Positions 9,019 through 17,548 of a DNA stretch of 64,000 nucleotides are shown here, piece by piece. The notes under the pieces are model-generated. The model saw only the letters and a list, made by a program, of their open reading frames with translations, ran no database searches and was not told the DNA's origin. This stretch comes from Bacteroidota bacterium. Its GTDB lineage: Bacteria; Bacteroidota; Bacteroidia; Bacteroidales; Lentimicrobiaceae. The translations under genes were made by a program, and so were the position numbers. Location of the stretch: positions 62,001-126,000 of the forward strand of contig JAEYSM010000043.1 of assembly GCA_023434665.1 (NCBI GenBank), given 5' to 3'. Every line of letters begins with the position of its first letter. Position 1 is the stretch's first letter.

Positions 9019-9864
9019 CTAATAATCAGTTAATGTCATTGGCAATTGATCGAGTGCCTGTACCAGTTGGTCATCCGAAGGTGCTATCCCATGCCAGTGG
9101 TATTTTCCTTTCATGAAATCAACACCATAACCCATATCGGTATGCATCAGTATAACGACCGGCTTAGCCTTAAAGCATTTTTGAGCTGCCAGATGCAAAC
9201 CGCTAATGACAGATTGGAAATCATTCCCGGCCATTTCCACAACATCCCATCCAAAAGCTTCCCATTTAGCTTTCAGGTTACCAAGTGGCATAACTTTATC
9301 TGTTGGGCCATCTATCTGTTGCCCATTATAATCAACGGTTGCTATCAGGTTATCAACCTTGTGAGCGGCGGCGAACATAGCTGCTTCCCATATCTGTCCT
9401 TCATTAAGTTCACCATCTCCCGTTAACACATAAACGATAGATTTATCCACATCGAGTCTCTTAGATAAAGCTGCTCCGATTGCCACTGATAGACCTTGTC
9501 CCAGGGAACCACTGGCAATTCTTACACCCGGAAGGCCTTCGGCTGTTGCCGGATGTCCCTGAAGTCTGCTGTCGATCTTACGAAAGGTTTCGAGTTCTTT
9601 GATAGGGAAATATCCACATCGGGCAAGAACGCTGTACCAAAGTGCAGACAGATGGCCATTACTCAGGAAGAACAAGTTTTCTCCTTTGCCTTCCATTGTA
9701 AAATTTTCAGGATTATGTTTCATGACTTCAAAATAAAGAGCCACCATGAATTCAGTACTTCCTAATGCACCTCCCGGATGGCCCGATTGAGCTCCATGAA
9801 CCATTCTTAATATGTCACGTCTGACCTGAGTAGCGATTTTTTCGAGATTTGGTATATCGTTCAT
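9019..9864 (-). CDS. Transketolase, N-terminal subunit (thiamine diphosphate-binding)
   Basis: First half of the split transketolase. It binds the pyrophosphate of ThDP through a GDGELNEGQIWEA motif near residue 148, followed by the conserved DYNGQQIDG. Other family blocks are MVHGAQSGHPGGALGSTEFM near 21 and RLQGHPATAEGLPGVRIASGSLGQGLSVAIGAALS near 98-132. Length (281) is normal for the N-half. First gene of the operon N-half, VWA protein, C-half, with a TAnnTTTG promoter just upstream. Acts in the non-oxidative pentose phosphate pathway. Confidence 0.94.
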   Translation of the reverse strand: MNDIPNLEKIATQVRRDILRMVHGAQSGHPGGALGSTEFMVALYFEVMKHNPENFTMEGKGENLFFLSNGHLSALWYSVLARCGYFPIKELETFRKIDSRLQGHPATAEGLPGVRIASGSLGQGLSVAIGAALSKRLDVDKSIVYVLTGDGELNEGQIWEAAMFAAAHKVDNLIATVDYNGQQIDGPTDKVMPLGNLKAKWEAFGWDVVEMAGNDFQSVISGLHLAAQKCFKAKPVVILMHTDMGYGVDFMKGKYHWHGIAPSDDQLVQALDQLPMTLTDY

Positions 9865-9877
9865 TGCGTTTTTTTGG

Positions 9878-9885
9878 CAAATTTA
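9878..9885 (-). promoter_or_regulatory. Transketolase operon promoter -7 box
   Basis: Minus-strand TAAATTTG fits TAnnTTTG and lies 14 nt before the ATG of the N-half, which would give a very short leader. Confidence 0.45.
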
Positions 9886-9939
9886 TGCCTTTTTGAGAAT
9901 TGTTACTTTAAAAATGAAACCTCCTGTTGAGAATCGTAG

Positions 9940-9947
9940 TATTTTTG
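9940..9947 (+). promoter_or_regulatory. Promoter -7 box of the GH3/beta-lactamase gene
   Basis: TATTTTTG fits TAnnTTTG. Predicted transcription start near 9954, leader about 70 nt. Confidence 0.45.
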
Positions 9948-10022
9948 ACGAAAGTAAAATATGGGTACATCAATAAAAATCATGAGTGCCTCCAATAAAG
10001 AAACTAAAATAGCCCTGTTTTC

Positions 10023-12983
10023 ATGTCGTGTTTATGCCCTAAATATATAAAGATTTTCTTTTTACTGATAATAATTTCGTTCGCTTATCCGGGTTCATCA
10101 CAGATTCTGAGAAAAGAAAAATGGGTTGATTCGGTTTTCAGTACGTTGACGCCGGATGAGCGCATTGCTCAGCTTCTAATGGTCAGAGGTTACTCTAACC
10201 GCGATTCTGTATATAATAATGAACTGGTGAATCTTGTCAGTAATTACAAAATTGGTGGTGTCTGTTTCTTTCAGGGAGGTCCTGTCAGACAAGCACTATT
10301 AACTAACAGAATCCAGGAATCATCAAATGTGCCTGTATTTATTGCCATTGATGGTGAATGGGGATTGGGCATGAGACTCGACAGCACTTTTTCGTTTCCC
10401 AAACAGATGACCCTTGGAGCAATCAGAAGCGACCAGTACATCTATGAGATGGGAAGGGAAATTGCCCGTCAGATGCATAGGGTGGGGATTCATTTGAATT
10501 TTGCACCTGTTGTTGATATCAATAATAATCCTGAAAATCCGGTGATTAATGCACGGTCTTTTGGCGAAGACAGAATGAGGGTTGCAGAAAAATCATATTT
10601 CTATATGAAAGGGATGCAGGATGAAGGACTGATAGCTATAGCAAAGCATTTTCCGGGACATGGCGATACTGATACTGATTCCCATTATAGCCTCCCTATA
10701 ATTCCCAAATCAAGAGCTACCATCGATTCACTGGAACTTTTCCCTTTCAAATATTTGATTGACAGAGGTATAAAAGGAATAATGGTTTCTCATTTAAGAG
10801 TGCCTGCACTCGATACTTCGCAAAATTCAATAGCCACACTTTCCGAGCCTATCCTAAAGGGTTTGCTGAGAAAAGAGCTGGGATTTAAGGGAATGATTAT
10901 TACCGATGGTATGGATATGAAGGGTTTGGTTGACTACTCCGATTTTGGTAAGGTTGAAGCCGATGCCCTCAAGGCAGGAAACGATATTTTACTCTTGCCG
11001 GTAGATGCCAAAAGAGCCATCTCAAATATATGCCAGGCAATTGATGAAGGTTATATCACACAGCAACTGGTTGACGAGAAATGCCGGCAAGTGCTGGAAT
11101 GGAAATACGAAGCAGGATTGAATAAATTAAAGCCAATTGTTATCGAAAACCTGTTGAATGACCTCACTTCGCGTGAATCAAAGCAACTCGCATTAATGAC
11201 AAATGCGAGAGCAATTACACTTTTGTCAAATAAAAACCACATCATACCTATTAAAAACCTTGATACCAATAATATAGCGTGTCTGGTTATTGGTGATACA
11301 ACAAATACCGCTTTTCAATTCGCGGTATCTCAATATGCACCTGCCAGGATGTTTAATTTGCCTAAAGAAGCTACAAGATTTGAATTTGATTCAATCGCAA
11401 GGCAACTTGAACCTTACAACCTGATCATAGCCGCATTCTCAAGATCAAGTGACCTGCCATCTAAGAGATTTAATATTACTGAAGTTGCGGCTTCATTTAT
11501 TGATTCATTGTCTATTCGCAAAAGACTGATTTTAAATTTATTTGCCAGTCCGTACTCACTTCGGTATTTTAAAAATGCGACCAATTACGATGGCCTTATC
11601 CTATCTTATCAGGATAATAATCTGATGCAGGAGTTGACTGCACAGGCTATATTTGGGGGAAGGGTAATTAACGGACAATTGCCTGTTTCAGCAGATTACC
11701 GATTTAATACAGGAGATGGTCTGCAATCTAAAGATGTGCTTAGACTGGCTTTCGGAATGCCGGAAGAAGTGAATATCGCGTACAATGATCTGCTGCCCAT
11801 TGATTCCATTGTCTATGATGCCATTGACCAGCAAGTTTTCCCGGGAGCCCAGGTTCTGGTGATTAAGCAAGGAAAGGTGATCCTTAATAAAGCGTATGGT
11901 ACAAAAACTTACGACTCATTTATCCCTGTCAGGACTGATGATATATATGACCTTGCATCCCTGACTAAAGTGTTGGGAACCACCATGATGGCAATGAAAT
12001 TGTCGGAGGAGAAAGTTATAAACATCGACAGAAAATTAAGTTATTATAATGAGGCCCTGGTCAAATCGAATAAGAAAGATGCCACTATTAAAGAAATTAT
12101 GGCACATGAAGCCAGGTTTCAATCGTATATTCCTTTTCATTCCGGCTTACAGACTGATACAACACAGGGGTTGAGCGAATTACTTGCCAAGCACTACAGC
12201 ATCGCATATCCCAACCGGATTGCAGACGGTTTATATGGCAGTCAGGAACTGGCTGATAATATCATTGACTCAATTATCAGTTCGCAGATGCTGATCAAAA
12301 AAGGGTACAGATATAGTGACCTGGGATTTATTCTTTTAGCCAGGACCTTCGAAACTCTGACTGATCAGCCAATGACCAGTTATCTGGATAAAAACATCTA
12401 CAACAAGCTGGGATTGACAACCATGGGGTTCCATCCTCGTGATCGGTTTGGCTTGGAAAGAATTGCTCCGACTGAATTCGATAAGACCTTCAGACGACAA
12501 GTGATACATGGAGATGTTCATGATCAGACAGCTGCTTTATTGGGCGGAGTTGCCGGACATGCGGGGCTATTTTCTGATGCCGTGGACGTTGGTATAATGC
12601 TGCAAATGATTTTAAATAATGGTAGTTACGGTGGGGAGCAAATATTTGATTCTGTTACAGTAGCAAAATTCACTGGTTATCAGTTTCCCGGAAGAGGTAA
12701 CAGGAGGGGAGCAGGGTTCGATAAACCGCCATTAAAAGCTGATGATCCTAGTCCCGCATGCAGTTTCGTTTCATCCTCAAGTTACGGCCATAGTGGGTTT
12801 ACAGGGACATACTTCTGGGTTGATCCCGAAGAGGAACTGATATATGTGTTTCTAAGCAACAGAGTATTCCCGGATGCTGAAAATACCAAAATCACCAGGT
12901 TAAATATCCGGACAAAAATCCACGAACAGATTTATAAAGCAATAAAAAAGGGACAACCTAATGGATTCGCTTATAATCAGTAA
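10023..12983 (+). CDS. Glycoside hydrolase family 3 / serine beta-lactamase-fold fusion, secreted
   Basis: Signal peptide (about residues 1-27, ending GSSQ). Residues about 30-360 are a GH3 beta-N-acetylglucosaminidase (NagZ type) with KHFPGHGDTDTDSH starting at K208 and the likely nucleophile D295 in ITDGMDM. A linker/GH3 C-domain follows, then a class C beta-lactamase/penicillin-binding-like domain (about 590-975) with SxxK as S646-L-T-K649, a Y-S-D in the place of YxN (in YRYSDLGF), and HSGFTGT near the end as the KTG-like motif. This fusion architecture recurs in Bacteroidota. Likely role: peptidoglycan or amino-sugar turnover in the periplasm. Whether the second domain acts as esterase, peptidase or beta-lactamase cannot be read from sequence. 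The stop codon is the first triplet of a tandem repeat. Confidence 0.93.
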   Translation: MSCLCPKYIKIFFLLIIISFAYPGSSQILRKEKWVDSVFSTLTPDERIAQLLMVRGYSNRDSVYNNELVNLVSNYKIGGVCFFQGGPVRQALLTNRIQESSNVPVFIAIDGEWGLGMRLDSTFSFPKQMTLGAIRSDQYIYEMGREIARQMHRVGIHLNFAPVVDINNNPENPVINARSFGEDRMRVAEKSYFYMKGMQDEGLIAIAKHFPGHGDTDTDSHYSLPIIPKSRATIDSLELFPFKYLIDRGIKGIMVSHLRVPALDTSQNSIATLSEPILKGLLRKELGFKGMIITDGMDMKGLVDYSDFGKVEADALKAGNDILLLPVDAKRAISNICQAIDEGYITQQLVDEKCRQVLEWKYEAGLNKLKPIVIENLLNDLTSRESKQLALMTNARAITLLSNKNHIIPIKNLDTNNIACLVIGDTTNTAFQFAVSQYAPARMFNLPKEATRFEFDSIARQLEPYNLIIAAFSRSSDLPSKRFNITEVAASFIDSLSIRKRLILNLFASPYSLRYFKNATNYDGLILSYQDNNLMQELTAQAIFGGRVINGQLPVSADYRFNTGDGLQSKDVLRLAFGMPEEVNIAYNDLLPIDSIVYDAIDQQVFPGAQVLVIKQGKVILNKAYGTKTYDSFIPVRTDDIYDLASLTKVLGTTMMAMKLSEEKVINIDRKLSYYNEALVKSNKKDATIKEIMAHEARFQSYIPFHSGLQTDTTQGLSELLAKHYSIAYPNRIADGLYGSQELADNIIDSIISSQMLIKKGYRYSDLGFILLARTFETLTDQPMTSYLDKNIYNKLGLTTMGFHPRDRFGLERIAPTEFDKTFRRQVIHGDVHDQTAALLGGVAGHAGLFSDAVDVGIMLQMILNNGSYGGEQIFDSVTVAKFTGYQFPGRGNRRGAGFDKPPLKADDPSPACSFVSSSSYGHSGFTGTYFWVDPEEELIYVFLSNRVFPDAENTKITRLNIRTKIHEQIYKAIKKGQPNGFAYNQ

Positions 12984-13071
12984 GACTGTTCGGTAAGGCT
13001 ATCCTGTTAGGCTATTCAGCAAGGCTATTCTGTAAGGCTTTTCTGTAAGACTATTCTGTAAGGATATTCTG
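12981..13071. repeat. Seven tandem copies of a 13-bp unit
   Basis: Seven consecutive units of exactly 13 bp, consensus TAAGGCTATTCTG, each with 0-4 differences (starts 12981, 12994, 13007, 13020, 13033, 13046, 13059). The first unit supplies the TAA stop of the preceding gene. Because 13 is not a multiple of three, the TAA at most unit starts falls in successive frames, giving stops in all three forward frames. The array fills most of the gap to the convergent beta-propeller gene. Confidence 0.9.
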
Positions 13072-13091
13072 AGTTTGATGGCCTTATAGAT

Positions 13092-13940
13092 TTACTTCAA
13101 TTTATATGCAGTCACCGAGTTTTTAAAGAATGTTGGCACATACAGAATTCGTTCGTAAGGATCGAATTCAATATCAGCAGCATTTATTTCTTTTGGAGTA
13201 GTGTCGAGGAGCAATAGTTTTGGTTGTCCTTGCTGCACAAGGTGAACTCTGCCGCTCCAGTCAGATATCAGATAAGTACTATCACCAACTGCCTCAATAC
13301 CATCTATTGATCCGGTTTCTTCAATAAAAGTACTCATTGTCTTCGTGGTAAGGTCAAGTGCTGCAATCTGATTCTTCTGACCGCACAGCAATCTGCCTGT
13401 CTCGTAGAACAACCCGTTTGTTGGTTGATCGGCCTGATAAAGAATATCCATTACACCGTTGAAAATTTCGAAGATGTAATTTCCCTTAGAGTCCGACACG
13501 AAGACCCTGCCATCAGCACCAACTGCAATATCGTTGAGATTTACCGCTTTTGGATGTTTGTACCTTTGGGTTATTTTTGACCCAGTGACATCAATTTCAA
13601 TAACTTCATCAATATTGGTGACATAAAGTTTACCCTGTAACAGACCCATTCCCTTAGGTGCATCCATTTCTTTCACCCATTCATAATTAATGATGTTTCC
13701 ATTTTCTTTGTGACGAGTAACGTACCCGTTACCATCTTTTTCCCACGGATTATCATTAATATTGGCAACATAGATTATCTTCTCGGAAGGATCAAAAAGA
13801 ACTGATTCGGGAGTTTTTAATCCGGCTGATGTTTCCCACAACTTTTCAAGCCGCTCATTAACATATACTTCTTGGGCAATGGCACTTGCACCAACGAATG
13901 TTATCAGGATAATAAGTGTAATGATTTTTTTCATAGCCAT
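13092..13940 (-). CDS. Secreted SMP-30/NHL-type beta-propeller protein
   Basis: Signal peptide MAMKKIITLIILITFVGASAIAQ (MKK at 13934 is an equally good start). The mature part has repeated propeller blades: PESVLFDPSEKIIYVANI, PKGMGLLQGKLYVTNI, LNDIAVGADGRVFVSDS, IDGIEAVGDSTYLISDW and ADIEFDPYERILYVPTF. The blade pattern resembles the SMP-30/gluconolactonase and NHL superfamilies. It probably binds a small ligand or hydrolyses a lactone in the periplasm, but no catalytic set can be assigned. Single gene, convergent with the GH3 fusion. Confidence 0.8.
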   Translation of the reverse strand: MAMKKIITLIILITFVGASAIAQEVYVNERLEKLWETSAGLKTPESVLFDPSEKIIYVANINDNPWEKDGNGYVTRHKENGNIINYEWVKEMDAPKGMGLLQGKLYVTNIDEVIEIDVTGSKITQRYKHPKAVNLNDIAVGADGRVFVSDSKGNYIFEIFNGVMDILYQADQPTNGLFYETGRLLCGQKNQIAALDLTTKTMSTFIEETGSIDGIEAVGDSTYLISDWSGRVHLVQQGQPKLLLLDTTPKEINAADIEFDPYERILYVPTFFKNSVTAYKLK

Positions 13941-14131
13941 GCTATTTATGTTTTCAAACTAACAACTTAAATATTTTAAATGTTTTTAAGTCGAAATTTC
14001 CCTCCTGAGTGGTGGCAGAAGTCCGGGGCGGTTAAAATTCACCTATTAGGATAGAAGGGGAGTTTCGTCAATTACCCGTTGCCTGAATGGAACAGGCAAA
14101 TTGGTTACTTATAAAATATGGTCTAAAGTAG

Positions 14132-14186
14132 TATCAACTTTAGGTCAACTTTAGGTCAACTCTAAGTCAACCCTAAGTCAACTATA
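14132..14186. repeat. 11-bp tandem repeat array upstream of tRNA-Leu
   Basis: Five consecutive 11-bp units (TATCAACTTTA, GGTCAACTTTA, GGTCAACTCTA, AGTCAACCCTA, AGTCAACTATA), followed by inverted copies (TAGAGTTGACA near 14195 and CTTGACCTAA near 14211-14220) that can pair with them. The spacing is close to one helical turn. The rest of the 450-base gap 13941-14391 holds only AT-rich sequence and the tRNA promoter, with no gene seen. Confidence 0.8.
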
Positions 14187-14369
14187 GGTTCTACGTAGAG
14201 TTGACATAAGCTTGACCTAATAATATCTTAAGAATGGCTGACACTTGACAATACCAATAATAAAGTAGCTTAAGATTTTTTTCATCATGCTTAATTTGCT
14301 AAAGCCCGGAGGTTGTTTAAAAATGCTGAATTAAATTTTAATGAATAGTTATAAATTTAGAAAAATGTC

Positions 14370-14377
14370 TATCTTTG
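14370..14377 (+). promoter_or_regulatory. tRNA-Leu promoter -7 box
   Basis: TATCTTTG fits TAnnTTTG and ends 14 nt before the mature tRNA 5' end. Confidence 0.6.
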
Positions 14378-14391
14378 CAGCCCAATTAAAT

Positions 14392-14473
14392 GCGGATGTG
14401 GCGTAATTGGTAGCCGCGCCAGACTTAGGATCTGGTGCCGAGAGGCGTGGGGGTTCGAGTCCCTTCATCCGCA
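14392..14473 (+). tRNA. tRNA-Leu (anticodon UAG)
   Basis: Complete class II tRNA: acceptor GCGGATG pairs with CATCCGC, anticodon loop CTTAGGA with TAG at 14426-14428, long variable arm (GCC GAGA GGC) and T-arm with TTCGAGT loop. The discriminator base is A. CCA is not encoded. The last 22 nt, including the base after the tRNA, recur at 20156-20177. Confidence 0.97.
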
Positions 14474-14474
14474 C
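14453..14474 (+). repeat. att-like direct repeat, left copy (within tRNA-Leu 3' end)
   Basis: Half of the T-arm plus the acceptor 3' strand. These 22 bases are identical, in the same orientation, to 20156-20177. Identity stops abruptly on both sides. Confidence 0.7.
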
Positions 14475-14510
14475 AACGACAAAGGAAAACTTTGTCAATA
14501 AAGTAAAAAG

Positions 14511-14540
14511 AAAAAGGACACTCGAAAGTGTCCTTTTTCT
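14511..14540. terminator. Bidirectional intrinsic terminator after tRNA-Leu
   Basis: Perfect 12-bp stem AAAAAGGACACT / AGTGTCCTTTTT (14511-14522 with 14527-14538) with CGAA loop and T-run on both strands. It ends the tRNA transcript and the convergent PLP-enzyme transcript. A smaller hairpin (GACAAAG/CTTTGTC, 14478-14496) lies just upstream. Confidence 0.88.
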
Positions 14541-14563
14541 ATAAATGAATATTTGCCGTTTTT

Positions 14564-15745
14564 TCAGACTTTTTGAAGCGCTTGGTCAAGGTCAGCAATA
14601 ATATCCTTAACGTCCTCAATTCCTACTGAAAATCTTACTAAATCATCACTGATTCCGGCTGCAAGTTTGTTTTCATGGCTTACAGCGGCATGGGTCATTG
14701 ACGCGGGATGTTGAATTAAAGATTCAACACCACCCAATGAAACAGCAAGCAGAGCGAGTCTTACATTATCCATTAAATTTCTTCCAGCTTCAAATCCACC
14801 TTTAAGACCAAAACTCATCATAGAACCGGGTCCCTTCATTTGCTTTTTTGCTAGTTCATATTGAGGATGAGATTCTAATCCAGGATATTTAACCCAACTA
14901 ATCTTTGGATGGTCTTCAAGAAATTTAGCCACTTTCATTGCATTTTCCTGAGCCTTTTCAACTCTTACAGCAAGTGTTTTAACTCCTCTTAAAGCCATAA
15001 ATGCTTGCGTTGGGTCCATATTACATCCCCCATAAACCATTGAATGCCTGATCTTTTTATATATCTCTAAAGTTTTTGTTACAATTATTCCACCAACAAT
15101 ATCAGCGTGCCCATTGATGAATTTGGTAACTGAATGAAGAACCACATCTGCTCCATGCTCAAGTGGTTTCTGAAGGTAGGGGGAACTAAATGTATTATCG
15201 ACGACTAAAATAAGGTCATGCTGTTTTGCTATTTTGGCACACGCTTCAATATCGGTGATCCCAAGCGTTGGATTAGCCGGGGTTTCAACATATAGTACCT
15301 TAGTTTCAGGTCTAATGGCATTTATTATCTCCTCCAGGTTTGAAGTATTTACAAATGTGGCTTCGACATTAAAGCGGGAAAAATCCTGTTCGAGCACTCC
15401 TCGTGCCGGTCCATAAACAGCATCTGAACTTACTATATGAGCACCGGCATTCAGCAGGGCCATGAAAACGCTATTTATTGCTGCCATTCCCGAGCTGGTT
15501 GCTATACCATCGTAACCATTTTCAAGATCAGCAATGTTTTTTTCAAAAGCCCTTATCGTTGGATTCCCAATGCGGGTATAAATATATCCATTGCTTTTCC
15601 CTGAGAAACAATCAGCGCCATGCTGAGCGTTTTTAAATTTAAATGTAGATGTTTGATAAATAGGCACTGTTGCACTGCCGTACTCATCTTCAAAAGCACC
15701 TGAGTGAATCAGCTTAGTGCTGAATTCTTTTCCATTCATGTTCAT
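14564..15745 (-). CDS. Cys/Met-metabolism PLP enzyme, methionine gamma-lyase-like
   Basis: Fold-type I PLP enzyme of the trans-sulfuration family. The Schiff-base lysine is K208 in SVTKFINGH. Phosphate-binding and family blocks include YTRIGNPT near 56, ATSSGMAAI near 82 and VDNTFSSPYLQ near 182. Overall resemblance by eye is closest to methionine gamma-lyase (VSLGGVESLIQHPASMTH, GLEDVxD type C-terminus), which cleaves methionine to methanethiol, ammonia and 2-oxobutyrate. However, the cysteine typical of that enzyme after YG is proline here (YGP, residues 111-113), so cystathionine gamma-lyase or homocysteine/cysteine desulfhydrase activity is equally plausible. Last gene of the islet before the tRNA terminator. 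Confidence 0.85.
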   Translation of the reverse strand: MNMNGKEFSTKLIHSGAFEDEYGSATVPIYQTSTFKFKNAQHGADCFSGKSNGYIYTRIGNPTIRAFEKNIADLENGYDGIATSSGMAAINSVFMALLNAGAHIVSSDAVYGPARGVLEQDFSRFNVEATFVNTSNLEEIINAIRPETKVLYVETPANPTLGITDIEACAKIAKQHDLILVVDNTFSSPYLQKPLEHGADVVLHSVTKFINGHADIVGGIIVTKTLEIYKKIRHSMVYGGCNMDPTQAFMALRGVKTLAVRVEKAQENAMKVAKFLEDHPKISWVKYPGLESHPQYELAKKQMKGPGSMMSFGLKGGFEAGRNLMDNVRLALLAVSLGGVESLIQHPASMTHAAVSHENKLAAGISDDLVRFSVGIEDVKDIIADLDQALQKV

Positions 15746-15789
15746 GGTAGTTTTAGATTTGGTTGAAATTTTATAAGTGTATATATCCT

Positions 15790-16662
15790 TTATTCTCGGA
15801 CATAATCAATAATTGTTTTGTAAATTTCTTTAATCTTGTGGGTAAACTCCGATTCGGTATCCCATTCTGTCATACTCTTACAATTTACCATTGCTCGTAC
15901 TACTTCAGGCTCGAAAGGTAATTTGCCGGCAACAATAATTTTTTGATGCAAACCAAAAGATTCAATCTGTTCGGTGATCTTAACATTTAAATCGTATTTA
16001 TTGATAATAATGAAGATTTCCTGACTATCTGATTTAAGAGACTCAATTAAACGCTTTAAATCACTAAGTGCTGATAAAGATGGTTCAGTTACAATAACGA
16101 TCTTGTCGGTGCCAGTGATTGTGGCGGCCACCGGACAACCTGTTCCCGGAGGACCATCCAGAATTATAGTTCTGAGCTTATAATCGCGTGCAGCCTCCTT
16201 GGCTTTAGACCTTACAAGAGATACCAGTTTCCCGGTATTTTCTTCTCCCGGTGCCAATCGCCCCCATACCATATAACCATTCCGGTAGTCCCCGGCATAC
16301 AATCGGCTTTTTTCTGAAACTACTGTTGTTATAGCTCCAAAAGGACAAACTCTTAAGCACAGATTACAACCGTCGCATAAGAATTTATTGATGGTATAAA
16401 GGTCGTTTTCTTTTTTAATCGCATCAAAACGGCAATATGATTGACAAATTCCACACTGCTTGCAAACATGCGGATTGATAACAGCCTTTGTGCTTCCTGC
16501 AAAAGGAATCTCTTCAATCTTTGCAGGATCAAAGATGAGGTACAGATTAGCAGCATCGGTATCACAATCAGCTAATACTACTCTCTCGTCCATAGTTGCA
16601 AACGCAGAACTGATGCTGCTTTTGCCGGTTCCGCCTTTACCGCTGATTATGGCTATTTCCAT
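15790..16662 (-). CDS. MinD/Mrp-type ATPase with inserted 2[4Fe-4S] ferredoxin domain (copy 1)
   Basis: ParA/MinD-superfamily P-loop protein. Deviant Walker A GKGGTGKSS starts at residue 8. A ferredoxin domain is inserted at about 60-112 with cysteines C67, C70, C73, C77 and C96, C99, C102, C106, enough for two [4Fe-4S] clusters. The switch region ILDGPPGTGCP lies near 166. Such proteins accompany NifX-like and DUF134 genes in anaerobes and are thought to handle iron-sulfur clusters or electron transfer. Direct evidence for the function is scarce. It overlaps the upstream paralogue by 26 bp, which argues for co-translation and perhaps a heterodimer. Confidence 0.9.
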   Translation of the reverse strand: MEIAIISGKGGTGKSSISSAFATMDERVVLADCDTDAANLYLIFDPAKIEEIPFAGSTKAVINPHVCKQCGICQSYCRFDAIKKENDLYTINKFLCDGCNLCLRVCPFGAITTVVSEKSRLYAGDYRNGYMVWGRLAPGEENTGKLVSLVRSKAKEAARDYKLRTIILDGPPGTGCPVAATITGTDKIVIVTEPSLSALSDLKRLIESLKSDSQEIFIIINKYDLNVKITEQIESFGLHQKIIVAGKLPFEPEVVRAMVNCKSMTEWDTESEFTHKIKEIYKTIIDYVRE

Positions 16663-17536
16663 ATGTGTTAACCAAGTAATTAAACATCTCTATAAAGTTG
16701 GCGTATAATTCAGGGTGGTAATCAGTCGCAATTCGGCCGTTGGAATAGCTGGATGCAATTGATTTACTGTAAGGGATTTCAAGAAGCAGTTTAATGTTTT
16801 CTTTTTTCAGGTAATTGTATATTTCATCGTTGCCAATTCCTGCTTTATTTATAATTACACTGAAGTGTTTCCCTAATTCCCTAAGTGTAGCAACCGATTG
16901 TATCAAGTCGCTAAGTCCAAAAGGTGTAGGTTCAGCAACCAGGATAACATGATCAGCAAACAAGACAGTGTGAACGAACGGACATGAAGTCCCCGGAGGT
17001 GAATCCAGAATTGCGATTCCATCGCTAGGTACTGTATTTAACGCAGTTTTTATTACTGAGACCGGAGAATAGGTACCTGAGCAGGTTTTAGATTCAATTA
17101 CCATATTAAGTGGATATCCTTCATAACTGCCGGTCAAAGCCTCAACTCTGTAGGTAGTTACTATTCCCTCATCAACATTACGAATAGTGATGGCATCCTG
17201 ATTACATGCGACTATACAAGCTCCACAGTCGTGGCATAATTCATCATACACCCTGATTATTCCTGCTGGAGGAATCATAAGAATGGCATTATAGTTACAA
17301 TATTCCCGACACTTTCCGCAAAAAGTGCATTTGTCAATATCAAACTCAGGCACAGTTTTTATAACCTCCACACTGCCAATCTGCCTGCCTTTAATAAAAA
17401 GCATATCATTGGGCCCTTCTGCATCACAATCAATCAGGGTGGTATGGTACCCTGATGATTGTAACACATGGAATAAGCATGTTGATATAAGAGTTTTGCC
17501 GGTGCCGCCTTTGCCGCTGGCAACAGCAATTTTCAT
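16637..17536 (-). CDS. MinD/Mrp-type ATPase with inserted 2[4Fe-4S] ferredoxin domain (copy 2)
   Basis: Paralogue of the next gene. Start set at the ATG 17536 (MKIAVASGKGGTGKT). A GTG at 17548 is also in frame but adds only four residues. Deviant Walker A at 8-15, LIDCDAEGPN near 34, ferredoxin cysteines C70, C73, C76, C80 and C101, C104, C107, C111, then ILDSPPGTSCP near 185. Tandem pairs of these ATPases are typical of the family's gene clusters and suggest a heteromeric complex. It follows the DUF5320 gene directly and overlaps copy 1 by 26 bp. Confidence 0.9.
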   Translation of the reverse strand: MKIAVASGKGGTGKTLISTCLFHVLQSSGYHTTLIDCDAEGPNDMLFIKGRQIGSVEVIKTVPEFDIDKCTFCGKCREYCNYNAILMIPPAGIIRVYDELCHDCGACIVACNQDAITIRNVDEGIVTTYRVEALTGSYEGYPLNMVIESKTCSGTYSPVSVIKTALNTVPSDGIAILDSPPGTSCPFVHTVLFADHVILVAEPTPFGLSDLIQSVATLRELGKHFSVIINKAGIGNDEIYNYLKKENIKLLLEIPYSKSIASSYSNGRIATDYHPELYANFIEMFNYLVNTYGNSHNQR

Positions 17537-17548
17537 CGATACATTCAC

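Noticed and set aside
12981..13071. Possible CRISPR array
   Set aside because: Units are only 13 bp and directly abut with no spacers; this is a simple tandem repeat.
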